A DNA stretch of 64,000 bases, from assembly GCA_910587805.1 (NCBI GenBank), contig CAJUNM010000002.1:27947-91946 (forward strand), read 5' to 3'. Positions 45,001 through 50,759 of this stretch are shown here, piece by piece. A model generated the notes under the pieces. It had not been told where the DNA came from. It did no database searches and was given only the letters and a program-made list of their open reading frames with translations. A program made the position numbers and the translations under genes. Numbering within the stretch: the stretch's first letter is position 1; each line of letters begins with the position of its first letter. Source of the DNA: an uncultured Christensenellaceae bacterium. Lineage in GTDB: Bacteria; Bacillota; Clostridia; Christensenellales; Pumilibacteraceae.

Positions 45001-46982
45001 ATCAAGCTATATACGGCGATATGTTGCAGAGCGAACGCTTGTTCAACTTCACGTACGACGAAAGCTCCAACGATTACGACGTATCGACGATACGCAGCAT
45101 CACGTTCAAGGGCATTTCCGCCAAGCGCGGCGCTACGGCGACTACAAAGCTCCGCTTTACCGACTCCACACGACGCGACAAGACAAGCGAGCTAAACGTG
45201 CATCTCACCGTAGGCAATACCGCGCCGGCGGCGATAAACTCCGTAACGGAATTGACTATCATGGGCGCAAAACGCGTCACTGCGATGAATAACGACGGTG
45301 TGGAAGAGGATGTCAGCCCGATTCCCGATCCCGTCACGTTCAATATCATCGATTACGTCACCGATATAAACGGCGACGCCGTAAACGCCTTGACTTCCGA
45401 CGGACACAAGACTTACGTATATATCAACGAGATCCGTACCGACGAACGATACGAGTATTCGCTGTTCGGACCGCGCGTCGACGCGGACAGCGCCGACGGT
45501 ATCGAAACGACGTTGCTGTGCGACGTCAATTGGTACGAAACCGAGACCGATCCCCAAAATCAAAATCATCAGGGATTCGGCATTACCGTAGTTCCCGGCG
45601 TGTACGGCACGCAGTACTTCGTGCTCACCGTCGAAGACGGCGGTTACATCGCAGGTATGGAAGCGGGCGTCAGCGATTCGCTTACGTGTCAGGTCATAAT
45701 CAAAGTGACCGTCGCGTGCCCGATAGCCGAGCCGGAAGAGGGCGAGGACTTGCCGTCGTTCGATATTGCGAGCAAGGTCAAGCGCACGGTCACGCCGTCG
45801 CTGCTGCTCGACACCGAAGAAGTGCCCAACGCTTCCGCGGGCTACACGATTAAGAGCATTACGTCCGCAGGCTCCGCCGTGACCGTATTCTCTCCCGAAG
45901 AAGACGAGACGCGCGCGGCTTCCGCTTGGCGAATAGTGGGCAACTACGTATCGTCCGAAAAGCCCGTTATTACCGTAACGTTCGATGTGGGCGGTTTGGA
46001 AGTGGTACGCGACTTTGCCGTCAACGTAACAAACAACAACGCGCCGAGACTCAAAGAGATTGAGAATATCGGTATCTATCAAGTTTCGCAGCTCGTCAAC
46101 AACACGATAACCATCCGTCCCGAGGATTGGTTCATCGATGACGACGTAGAGGACGTGATGGCGTTCCGCTCGCCGATAAAAGTCCAAGTCGGCGCGTATG
46201 CCAACGTCAAGCTCAGCGGCGATAATCTCGTGATAACGTTCCTCGGCAGAGGTTCTACCGATCTCACGTTCAATATCACCGACAGCACGGGCGTGCTTTA
46301 CACCAAGACGATCGAGATAGGCTGCAGCGACATGGCGGAGCTTAACGGCTGGAATTCCATGATCGCCAATATCCAGCGCAGACCGTTGATATACGGTATC
46401 GTATTCGGCGCGGTATTGCTCTTGATCCTGCTCATCATTATCATTTCGGTCGTCGTGTCCAAAAAGAGAAAGATGCGCAGAGAGATCGAGGCGTTGCTCG
46501 CATCCGAGAACGAACTCAACGAGGAGATGATGCGTTTGTCCGCCTCGACGAGCATGTCGGCGCAACCGTTTGCATACCTCGCGCCTACGCCTGCGGCAGT
46601 GAACGATCCCGGGCTTATGATCGGCTCGTCGCAGCCGCCCGTTACCAACAGCTTGCAACTCGGCGCGGGTACGGGTCAGAATATAGGAACGAGCATGCAG
46701 GCTTTGCCTTCGGGTCAGAGCGCGCAGCAAACGCCGCCGCAACAGCAGCGTCCGCCCGTGCGCCCCGCACAGCCTCAGCAACAGCGTCCCGCTCAGCCGC
46801 AACAGCCGCAGAGACCGTACGGTCAAACGCAGCAGCCGTATCCGAGAACGGCAGCGCCGCAACAGCAGCGTCCGCCTTATCCGCAGACACAGCAGCCGCA
46901 AAGACCGCAAGCGCAGTATCCCAAAACGAACAATGCGCAGAATAAGGTAGCCAACGACGGTTTCGACCCCGACAGCTTCTGA
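36057..46982 (+). CDS. Giant (3641-aa) surface protein: glycine-rich domain, Ig/cadherin-like repeats, membrane anchor, Pro/Gln-rich tail
   Basis: A basic N-terminus and hydrophobic segment (about residues 17-40) direct export. About 78-335 form a glycine-rich domain (YDLEVWGAQGGSYSSGNGGK, then Gly runs) like the Gly_rich family also seen in ALK-type receptors. From about 340 to 3430 come some fifteen beta-rich modules, each closing with a strand and linker of the form V-x-V-x-N-x-A-P (ITVSNSAPYL, VEVMNSAPQF, LTVGNTAPAA, VNVTNNNAPRL), the pattern of cadherin- or Ig-like repeats. A membrane helix at about 3445-3468 (VLLLILLIIIISVVV) is followed by KKRKMRR and a ~170-aa cytosolic tail whose last ~80 residues are Pro/Gln-rich. 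No LPxTG. Adhesin or envelope scaffold is likely; ligand unknown. Expression is probably controlled at the twin operator upstream. Confidence 0.85.
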   Translation: MDNNRNKTNKLTKGNKLAILFMSLLVAVSLCVTGAVLSTDRPVSVDTPTAGEVESSTTYSNKEGDVSRTLQNGDIINYSYVNNKIYSVTLGKGTYDLEVWGAQGGSYSSGNGGKGGYSKGRYTVTGTTQTLYIVVGGTPTYTTSRNAYLAGGYNGGGRGRGYGQGGGGATHIATQYGLLRNISSGNAIIVAGGGGGAQAGAGGYGAGGNNNGGTGTDRCGSPGIGGKTNGVGTAGTNGTSTSGGYSRINPTSGGFGYGGDAGQGSDAYGGGGGGGWYGGGGGGSDHSLVDDSGGGGGSGYIKNGLTNTSSSNGARASHGSARITAVSVNQAPTSKNATVATTTRGNGKNISVSVSSVAQDANSGQTIHFSAGSSNRDTMPGANQGLWVNSSTLATNYVDWDWPNNTTLRIKNFKRYPRAGVDGMSANGKLTLYCYVRDSYGTTTTRGITKIAFHITVNDQGVSIINTSNNTSGTDVTVGGNYVQYSYGSGANAYHYRLGASNNTSQTYDYQNNPGIYNKSNGKQTVFVPEPLTPARSSAGFTIYARDLYKDLDSTYDEVGIKSVSTDSNSAYYSITYNKNTAKYGSTGLAESITIKPTSARPTRAVFAVLTITAQECESASKAVIGSNNTSLQLAFKIANTRPYFAATSTSVYNTGLSEPVITLQPGKYQDIPISSIAKDIDGNTMTYAMTNNASSIKVPTNEFVPVTLEGNAIALQNTSNYYNQGAKTTSTPTTGEGNQATGFNSDARRNTNALLALAGSAAASKACVTYSFVNNTTLRLTGRAATHYQYNDDNRKGDFYIMVRVIDAGDSTDTGIWFPIAIKVEASKPTSPSTVANFTLGYDDVITNTTPEGSNSKNPRSNPHPIYLTPISYMSGNTLKGVGSVNEGDYADVTRQVQPFATDGDAYSFGQGSGIDSSSTVECAYRLNDIIVLDTRNGANPIVPRNTENFFTVETIDLYAAPSVFTSFTSAQLERLGITPVTRNGNIVCYKFKGLKITPKSGTNNNFYQFDVKVTDSHVTDPTAQNTAATIPVYIKVENRAVSVRRAADADNTIPFRQVDNDITFVDGNNSLGTWYMNYRIEKYAVAGDEIYITPYDLAYDPDNSPTVNADAANGTFNSNPALAGWATAKNAILQTYSVLSTSAPSIKASAANVTYNQLRFGGEASFNSAVAQFAGYISAEMTEKDGVPCIVVKGVSRTSANIPVLRFTVTDGFTSVDCAIGITVSNSAPYLTVPSGKYYKLTAGTADTANDVMNALEFTVGSLVADKDTGDIPTFMPGTVRTVAYVGGEYAEYIKATTADGIVKYVKSDASDPAAVKISDYVYATLAKSTDAQTLGVDVIRVEARSSTQLFDVPVFFEFQVTDGYRADPRTSTLRVQVEVMNSAPQFAPTDLVARENEETGGTDYVWSFSFKNLAEKAMPRYIVNDVALYNSTAIPTTAVYKKLLFNDADARQTVLLHGSSATLVGQYTGDGIITANDFGDNAVVYGKTYADTIANNYLQIEIEYYQADANGVFSKITNAGVKSEYWAIKIIDKANTSADALSTQIAIAIKDNHHGAAVYDGSRDVDRAQTGSSSFNILNLRYEYQPVGLVAMHDVYRTDGYGDSYVPVVNESGESTGKYAVDSNSVEAYQFKENRKPNSQDEMRSLTFIDDFKYQYFVDTVTKTTGSGDNVETSYSLTSKHYAPSLTSAFFYKPIEVMDTGNTDVPLSYLAMPAIININGTGNGAYVKLADTTSGRELSNVTLSDGTTSWGAGTDKALSENPYINIEYLNERNFVGSETYRNTRRFILTSDTNPEWQNDKYDDGNGEPSPFVEDRTGFRFTKKGDKRPAGSLRLTVKMTTSGENSKIEDVGVDIKVQDARFVLQNDNNKSIGIDMTMSDTAGKSIRLSRTGAHDDNTIGVTYQDRDSNDVLKFYMPTASKSALSSTLSDAEIDHLNNSDMCADASAYVRYFGTAKTTEGFTDVIKAHVPNRGYDKFFDVSPVSGASSVLQFIPKAKTDLNLVGDLASLQGDALAAKLKTVYNLETETVGGKLKIYYPFKVIVYDDLENMGLTNGYWDAITIKVYIGNDAPTYTDKNQPKLTLSDGHNYNHYDFSLTKGVNFTVDVTSLINDSDMALNGLSYQTTPIAGEAAYTSDYLQMPVVGTGSDARVNYTIAARPGATPVTELPFDVTPAADSPSSIVFGTENAFKTEVLLLLSFKDTSNTELKLVFAITYNNENPTANADTYRGGALNITMTHGDSFMLHAADASKFAPDTTGGYLSPAAFGSTQGNKWLVDAKHPTSDGYSATDYRGGNTSAATMYGNFGFMTEIDYEKPEGGKLGSLILGSDDAASTLRFNVGASSPVLFDNNDGANFTVTACDYLATEASLENGGNYQYLPMSVKIVATGVISNARMRLVLTDGSNPYTVELYVTVLSTPPVAKTDGLPAGLTVVNGEQNTYALNLNYGDVWEQRLSRIATDVDTGDDNYFAMPAVYDGLVAGVTGAASAVTAEQGADRSGFNTLKITATDYISTADENNYALVKFRINDRHGMQSEEIKIRVYVSSHDAESLATATNIKPVAVKSYKEFADDGVQTTIALISDGSNVNTTIIADIDVNAPSALYDVEVYGLYKETDNGVEQTTVDSLNFDKALIVKRIQRHGDTAGVYTYGSGKIYEYVNGMFGMEISEDGKQLIFTPVASTIASAGNAPRPVALFVRVSKNCTSRSEDGTVGYTKEAVGAYLNATVANSLPVAVPSSGLNYGYPQIPTYDDDENTIMQSRDSDFLEFSGSAGDSLTWNLYDTADRNHGLFYDYDMLNMIDRQGKNIGNEQLVYVSGKVAESYVTEDGETKTTPRDALLTSNPVLSVVSDDANHTVSININRKVFTGQSSATGSDTSTVIPVEITCADILSYRAGNISNYVKTVILVTVNNDVPEFKTVTLDESGRRYQLTYSEASGYNLYATVRYNESLTISLRDIIEDQDFNMDSYSLVGGDGFLTSKNQAIYGDMLQSERLFNFTYDESSNDYDVSTIRSITFKGISAKRGATATTKLRFTDSTRRDKTSELNVHLTVGNTAPAAINSVTELTIMGAKRVTAMNNDGVEEDVSPIPDPVTFNIIDYVTDINGDAVNALTSDGHKTYVYINEIRTDERYEYSLFGPRVDADSADGIETTLLCDVNWYETETDPQNQNHQGFGITVVPGVYGTQYFVLTVEDGGYIAGMEAGVSDSLTCQVIIKVTVACPIAEPEEGEDLPSFDIASKVKRTVTPSLLLDTEEVPNASAGYTIKSITSAGSAVTVFSPEEDETRAASAWRIVGNYVSSEKPVITVTFDVGGLEVVRDFAVNVTNNNAPRLKEIENIGIYQVSQLVNNTITIRPEDWFIDDDVEDVMAFRSPIKVQVGAYANVKLSGDNLVITFLGRGSTDLTFNITDSTGVLYTKTIEIGCSDMAELNGWNSMIANIQRRPLIYGIVFGAVLLLILLIIIISVVVSKKRKMRREIEALLASENELNEEMMRLSASTSMSAQPFAYLAPTPAAVNDPGLMIGSSQPPVTNSLQLGAGTGQNIGTSMQALPSGQSAQQTPPQQQRPPVRPAQPQQQRPAQPQQPQRPYGQTQQPYPRTAAPQQQRPPYPQTQQPQRPQAQYPKTNNAQNKVANDGFDPDSF

Positions 46983-46991
46983 TAAAAAACA

Positions 46992-47030
46992 AAGATCGAC
47001 CGAGTGCGCGATATGCGCTCGGTCGATCTT
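46992..47030 (+). terminator. Intrinsic terminator of the giant gene
   Basis: AAGATCGACCGAG and CTCGGTCGATCTT form a perfect 13-bp stem with a 13-base loop, followed by CTTTTC. Confidence 0.85.
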
Positions 47031-47098
47031 CTTTTCAGCCGCGCTGCTCGCACCTATTTCGGTCGCGCAAAGAAATAAAAAAAACAATCATGTATTGA

Positions 47099-47127
47099 TT
47101 GACATGGCGTGTGAATTTTGTTAAAAT
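47099..47127 (+). promoter_or_regulatory. Promoter of the phosphohexomutase gene
   Basis: TTGACA (47099-47104) and TAAAAT (47122-47127) with a 17-base spacer. Transcription should start near 47134. Confidence 0.75.
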
Positions 47128-47165
47128 GAATAAGTATGGATATTCACGCGAAACGTAATAATTCA

Positions 47166-47203
47166 AGAGAAGTGTATCACACGTTATACATTTCTCTTTT
47201 TTT
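47166..47203 (+). terminator. Terminator-like hairpin inside the phosphohexomutase leader (possible attenuator)
   Basis: AGAGAAGTGTAT pairs with ATACATTTCTCT (12 bp, one G-U) around an 8-base loop and is followed by seven T residues. It stands between the promoter and the ribosome site, so full-length mRNA requires read-through. Confidence 0.7.
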
Positions 47204-47243
47204 AGAAACGATCGCGGAAAGATCCGTGCTTTAGGGAGGGATC

Positions 47244-48872
47244 ATGAACGAAATCGAACAAAGGTACAACGAATGGAAGGCGAAAGCCGAGGGTCTTGCC
47301 GCAGAGCTCGCCGCGATGAGCGCGGACGATGTTCAGGAAGCGTTTTACAAAGACCTCGAGTTCGGCACGGCGGGCTTGCGCGGCATACTCGGCGCGGGCA
47401 CGAACAGACTCAATAATTACACGATAGGCAAGGTCACGCAAGGACTTGCCGACTACTTGCTCGCGCACGTAAAAAAGCCCGCGGTGGCGATAAGCTACGA
47501 TTCGCGTAAGTTCTCGGAGGAGTTTGCGCGGCATGCCGCGGCTGTGCTCGCGCATAACGGCATAAAGACGTATATAACGGGCGAACTCAAACCCACGCCG
47601 TATCTGTCGTTTATGGTTCGGCATTTCGGCTGCGACGCGGGCATAATGATAACGGCGAGCCATAACCCCGCAAAGTTCAACGGCTACAAGGTGTACGGAT
47701 CGGACGGCTGTCAGGTCACGGATAAAGCCGCGGGCGAAATATTCGATTACATACAGCGCGTCAAAACGTTCGACGTAAAAGCGGTCGACTATGCCGCCGC
47801 CGTCGAGAAAGGTTGCGTATCGGTGGCGGACGTCACGCGCGAGTATCTCGATTGCGTGTACGAACGTTCCGTGTCGGATAAGCGCAAGCTGTCCATAGTG
47901 TACACGCCGCTCAACGGAACGGGTTGCGACATAGTGCCGCAAATGCTGCGGGAGCGCGGATTCGACGACGTAACGGTCGTTCCCGAGCAAGCGCGACCCG
48001 ACGGCAGTTTCGCTACTTGCCCGTACCCCAATCCCGAAAAAGCCGAGGCGCTCAACCTCGCGCTGGAGCTTGCAAAGAGCCGCGGCGCGGACATAGTGAT
48101 AGGCACCGACCCCGATGCTGACAGAATAGGCGCGGCGGTCAAGACGAAAAACGGATACAGGCTCATAACGGGCAACGAAATGGGCGTTTTGCTCATCGAT
48201 TTCGTTTTTTCGCATTCTAAGCATCTGCCCGAAAAACCCGTCGCGGTAAAGACCATAGTAACCACCGACCTCGCGGCGCGAGTTGCGGAAAGCTACGGCG
48301 CGGAGATGCGCGAGGTGCTCACCGGTTTTAAGTATATCGGCGAAGTCATCAAAAAACTCGAAGAAAAAGGCGAAGGCGAGCGTTTCGTAATAGGCTACGA
48401 GGAAAGCTACGGCTATCTTTCGGGCACGTACGTGCGCGATAAGGACGCAGTCGTTGCGACTATGCTCGTCGCGGAAATGGCTGCCGCGTATCTTGCCGAG
48501 GGCAAAACGCTCGAGGACGTTCTCGACGGTATCTACTCCGAATACGGCAGATACTTCCACCGCACGGTGTCGTTTACGTACGAGGGCGTAGCGGGCGCGC
48601 AAAAGATGAAAGACGTGCTTGCCGGCGTGCGCAAAAATCCGCCGCGCGATATAGACGGCTCGGCTGTGGTGCAGAGCATAGACTATATGACGCAGACGCA
48701 ATTCGATCTGCCCAAGTCCGACGTTCTGTCGTTCAAGGCGAGCGACGGCAGCAAGCTTATAATCCGTCCGTCCGGCACGGAGCCGCTTATAAAAGTGTAT
48801 ATCACAGCGGCGACGGGCGGCGAAGCGCGCATAGACTCCATACTCGAGCAAGCGCAAAAATTCATGGCGTAA
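47244..48872 (+). CDS. Phosphoglucomutase/phosphomannomutase
   Basis: Protein of 542 aa of the alpha-D-phosphohexomutase superfamily. LEFGTAGLRGILGAGTNR opens domain 1. ITASHNPAKFNGYKVYG carries the phosphoserine of the active site. GTDPDADRIG is the Mg2+ loop, GYEESYGYLSGTYVRDKD the sugar-specificity loop, and RPSGTEPLIKVY the phosphate-binding loop of domain 4. The length and EESYG loop fit phosphoglucomutases of Bacillota (PgcA type), but glucose and mannose enzymes cannot be separated with certainty. AGGGAGGG precedes the ATG. The leader holds a terminator-like hairpin, so expression may be attenuated. Role: glycogen, wall teichoic or exopolysaccharide precursor supply. Confidence 0.93.
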   Translation: MNEIEQRYNEWKAKAEGLAAELAAMSADDVQEAFYKDLEFGTAGLRGILGAGTNRLNNYTIGKVTQGLADYLLAHVKKPAVAISYDSRKFSEEFARHAAAVLAHNGIKTYITGELKPTPYLSFMVRHFGCDAGIMITASHNPAKFNGYKVYGSDGCQVTDKAAGEIFDYIQRVKTFDVKAVDYAAAVEKGCVSVADVTREYLDCVYERSVSDKRKLSIVYTPLNGTGCDIVPQMLRERGFDDVTVVPEQARPDGSFATCPYPNPEKAEALNLALELAKSRGADIVIGTDPDADRIGAAVKTKNGYRLITGNEMGVLLIDFVFSHSKHLPEKPVAVKTIVTTDLAARVAESYGAEMREVLTGFKYIGEVIKKLEEKGEGERFVIGYEESYGYLSGTYVRDKDAVVATMLVAEMAAAYLAEGKTLEDVLDGIYSEYGRYFHRTVSFTYEGVAGAQKMKDVLAGVRKNPPRDIDGSAVVQSIDYMTQTQFDLPKSDVLSFKASDGSKLIIRPSGTEPLIKVYITAATGGEARIDSILEQAQKFMA

Positions 48873-48909
48873 CGCGGCAGAAACGCACGTAAGTCGCAAG
48901 GAGAAATTT

Positions 48910-50112
48910 ATGGACAACACCAAGAGCGAGCTTATCGAGTACGTTCGCGAAAACGACGTCAAGTTCGTTAAGCTTACGTTCTGCGACCTATTGGGTAGGC
49001 AGAGAAACATCACAATATTGAGCTCGCAGCTCGAGGATGCGTTCGAGAACGGCGTAGCGATCGACAGTTCCGCAGTAACGGGCAAGGGCGGTATAGACCT
49101 AAAGTTAATGCCGGTGTCCGCTATGCTGTCGGACACGCCGTGGCGTCCGCACTCGGGCAGAGTGGTGAGCGTGTTTTGCAAGCTCGGCGATATAGACTGC
49201 AAGCCGTACGAATGCGATCCGATGGTGCTTTTGGAAGAGCAGGTGCGCGCGCTCGAAAAGATCGGCATAACCGCCGAGGTAGCGACGGAGTGCGAGTTTT
49301 ACGTGTTCAAGCGCGACGAGGATAAGATCGAGCCTATAGACAACGGCGATTACTGCTCGTGCGCGCCGTTCGATCTTTGCGAAAATATCCGCCGCGACGT
49401 TATATTGAGCTTGGAGGACGTCGGGCTTAAGCCGATCTCCGCGCACCACGAGCGCGGTCCGGGTCAGAACGAAGTGGACTTCGAGCGATCCGATCCTATG
49501 ACTGCGGCGCGGAACTTCGTCATGTTCAAAGCCGCGGTCAAAAACGTATGCTATATAAACGGCACGGTCGCGTCGTTCATGCCGCGTCCCCTGTCAGGGC
49601 AGCCGGGCAGCGGATTGCACATCGCGATAACGCTCAAGGGCGCGGATCGGGCGGCTACCGACGCGTTCGCCGAGGGCGTGCTGCGTCGTTACAGAGAGAT
49701 CTCGTGTCTTGCCAATCCGACGCTTAACAGCTACAAACGGCTCAAAAAGGCGTTCGGAATAGGCTACGCGAGTTTGCGCGGCGCAGCGCCTATGCGCATA
49801 TTCGGCGATAATATAATCCAGCTGCGCACATCCGATTCCACCTGTAATATTTTCTCGGTGCTCGCGCTCGTTTTCGCGGCGGGCAGAGAGGGCATAGAAA
49901 ACGGTTGCAAACTCCGCAAGGAGGGCGAGACCGACGGCGTTATGTTCGACAGTATCGAGGACGCTATCGCGTTTGCTCGCAAGAGCAAATGGTTGCACGC
50001 TCGGATACCCGCGCGGCTCGACGAAGTGCTCGACACAATCGAGCGTCGGTGCAAAGCGGCTAAGGAGCTGAAGACCGACGCGGAGTTCTTTGATTTTTAC
50101 GCCGATATTTAA
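48910..50112 (+). CDS. Glutamine synthetase-like protein (type I, altered active site)
   Basis: Protein of 400 aa, shorter than the 440-470 aa of type I glutamine synthetases. Retained: FVKLTFCDLLGRQRNITI, metal acids in ATECEFYVF, HHERGPGQNEVDF, GSGLHIA, and NPTLNSYKRL. Altered by eye alignment to E. coli GlnA: the E-x-P flap segment with catalytic E327 is absent (KKAFGIGYAS in its place), and the metal ligand E357 in R-x-E-V-R is Gln304 (NIIQLRT). The adenylylation loop is missing. It may be a weak, altered-specificity or non-catalytic family member. GCAAGGAGAAATTT precedes the ATG. The adjacent ANTAR regulator and three glutamine-using enzymes downstream suggest a nitrogen-related role. 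Confidence 0.8.
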   Translation: MDNTKSELIEYVRENDVKFVKLTFCDLLGRQRNITILSSQLEDAFENGVAIDSSAVTGKGGIDLKLMPVSAMLSDTPWRPHSGRVVSVFCKLGDIDCKPYECDPMVLLEEQVRALEKIGITAEVATECEFYVFKRDEDKIEPIDNGDYCSCAPFDLCENIRRDVILSLEDVGLKPISAHHERGPGQNEVDFERSDPMTAARNFVMFKAAVKNVCYINGTVASFMPRPLSGQPGSGLHIAITLKGADRAATDAFAEGVLRRYREISCLANPTLNSYKRLKKAFGIGYASLRGAAPMRIFGDNIIQLRTSDSTCNIFSVLALVFAAGREGIENGCKLRKEGETDGVMFDSIEDAIAFARKSKWLHARIPARLDEVLDTIERRCKAAKELKTDAEFFDFYADI

Positions 50113-50189
50113 CGCTGTCGAGACGCATTGCCCAAGTGAGAAAATAAGCACAAAGACGTGCAGCATTTGTTGACAAGGAGGTCGATTTA

Positions 50190-50756
50190 TTGGACGCGCT
50201 GATCGTTGCGAGTACCGCAAAGCAGCAACACGCATTGTCTGACGTATTGCATACGGCAAAAATAGACAGCGTGATATGTTCCACCGCCGCAGAGGCGCGG
50301 CGCGCGTCTATTTGTCGACCTTTTGATTTGTTCGTCATAAACGGCGGACTTTCGGACGAGGACGGGCACGATCTTGCGACCGACCTTGCGGGGATTCATG
50401 ACTGCGGCGGCGTGTATATAGACGAGTTTGCCAAAGCGGACATGTTCGAGGACGATCTCGCGAACGTGGGCGTGATAACGCTCGTGCGCCCAATAACCAA
50501 ATCTTCGCTGTACGATGCGGTGCGCATGCTGTCGGTCGCAAACCTTCGCGTCGCGTCGCTCAAAAAGAAAAACTACGAGTTAAGCTCCAAGCTCGAGGAT
50601 ATGAAGTATATCACTCGGGCAAAGATAGCGCTCATGCGCTCGCTCGGACTTACGGAGGAGCAAGCGCACAAGTATATAGAAAAAAAATCAATGGATATGC
50701 GCGTTTCGCGGCGTAAAGTCGCAATTGATATTCTCAAAACCTACGAGGCGATTTGA
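50190..50756 (+). CDS. ANTAR-domain antiterminator with degenerate receiver
   Basis: Protein of 188 aa. About residues 1-115 form a CheY-like receiver in which the phosphate-accepting Asp is replaced by Asn51 (DLFVINGGLSDEDG). A coiled-coil linker (SLKKKNYELSSKLEDMKY) leads to an ANTAR domain at about 135-188: RAKIALMRSLGLTEEQAHKY and RVSRRKVAIDIL. ANTAR proteins bind dual-hairpin RNA in leaders and prevent termination; in Clostridia they frequently accompany glutamine synthetase genes. With no phosphoacceptor it is probably controlled by oligomer state or ligand. The start is TTG at 50190, eight bases behind AAGGAGGT. purF begins three bases after its stop. Confidence 0.88.
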   Translation: MDALIVASTAKQQHALSDVLHTAKIDSVICSTAAEARRASICRPFDLFVINGGLSDEDGHDLATDLAGIHDCGGVYIDEFAKADMFEDDLANVGVITLVRPITKSSLYDAVRMLSVANLRVASLKKKNYELSSKLEDMKYITRAKIALMRSLGLTEEQAHKYIEKKSMDMRVSRRKVAIDILKTYEAI

Positions 50757-50759
50757 CAC

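Noticed and set aside
46720..46930. CRISPR or minisatellite in the CAGCAG/CCG-rich stretch
   Set aside because: In-frame Pro/Gln codons of the protein tail; unit lengths are irregular.
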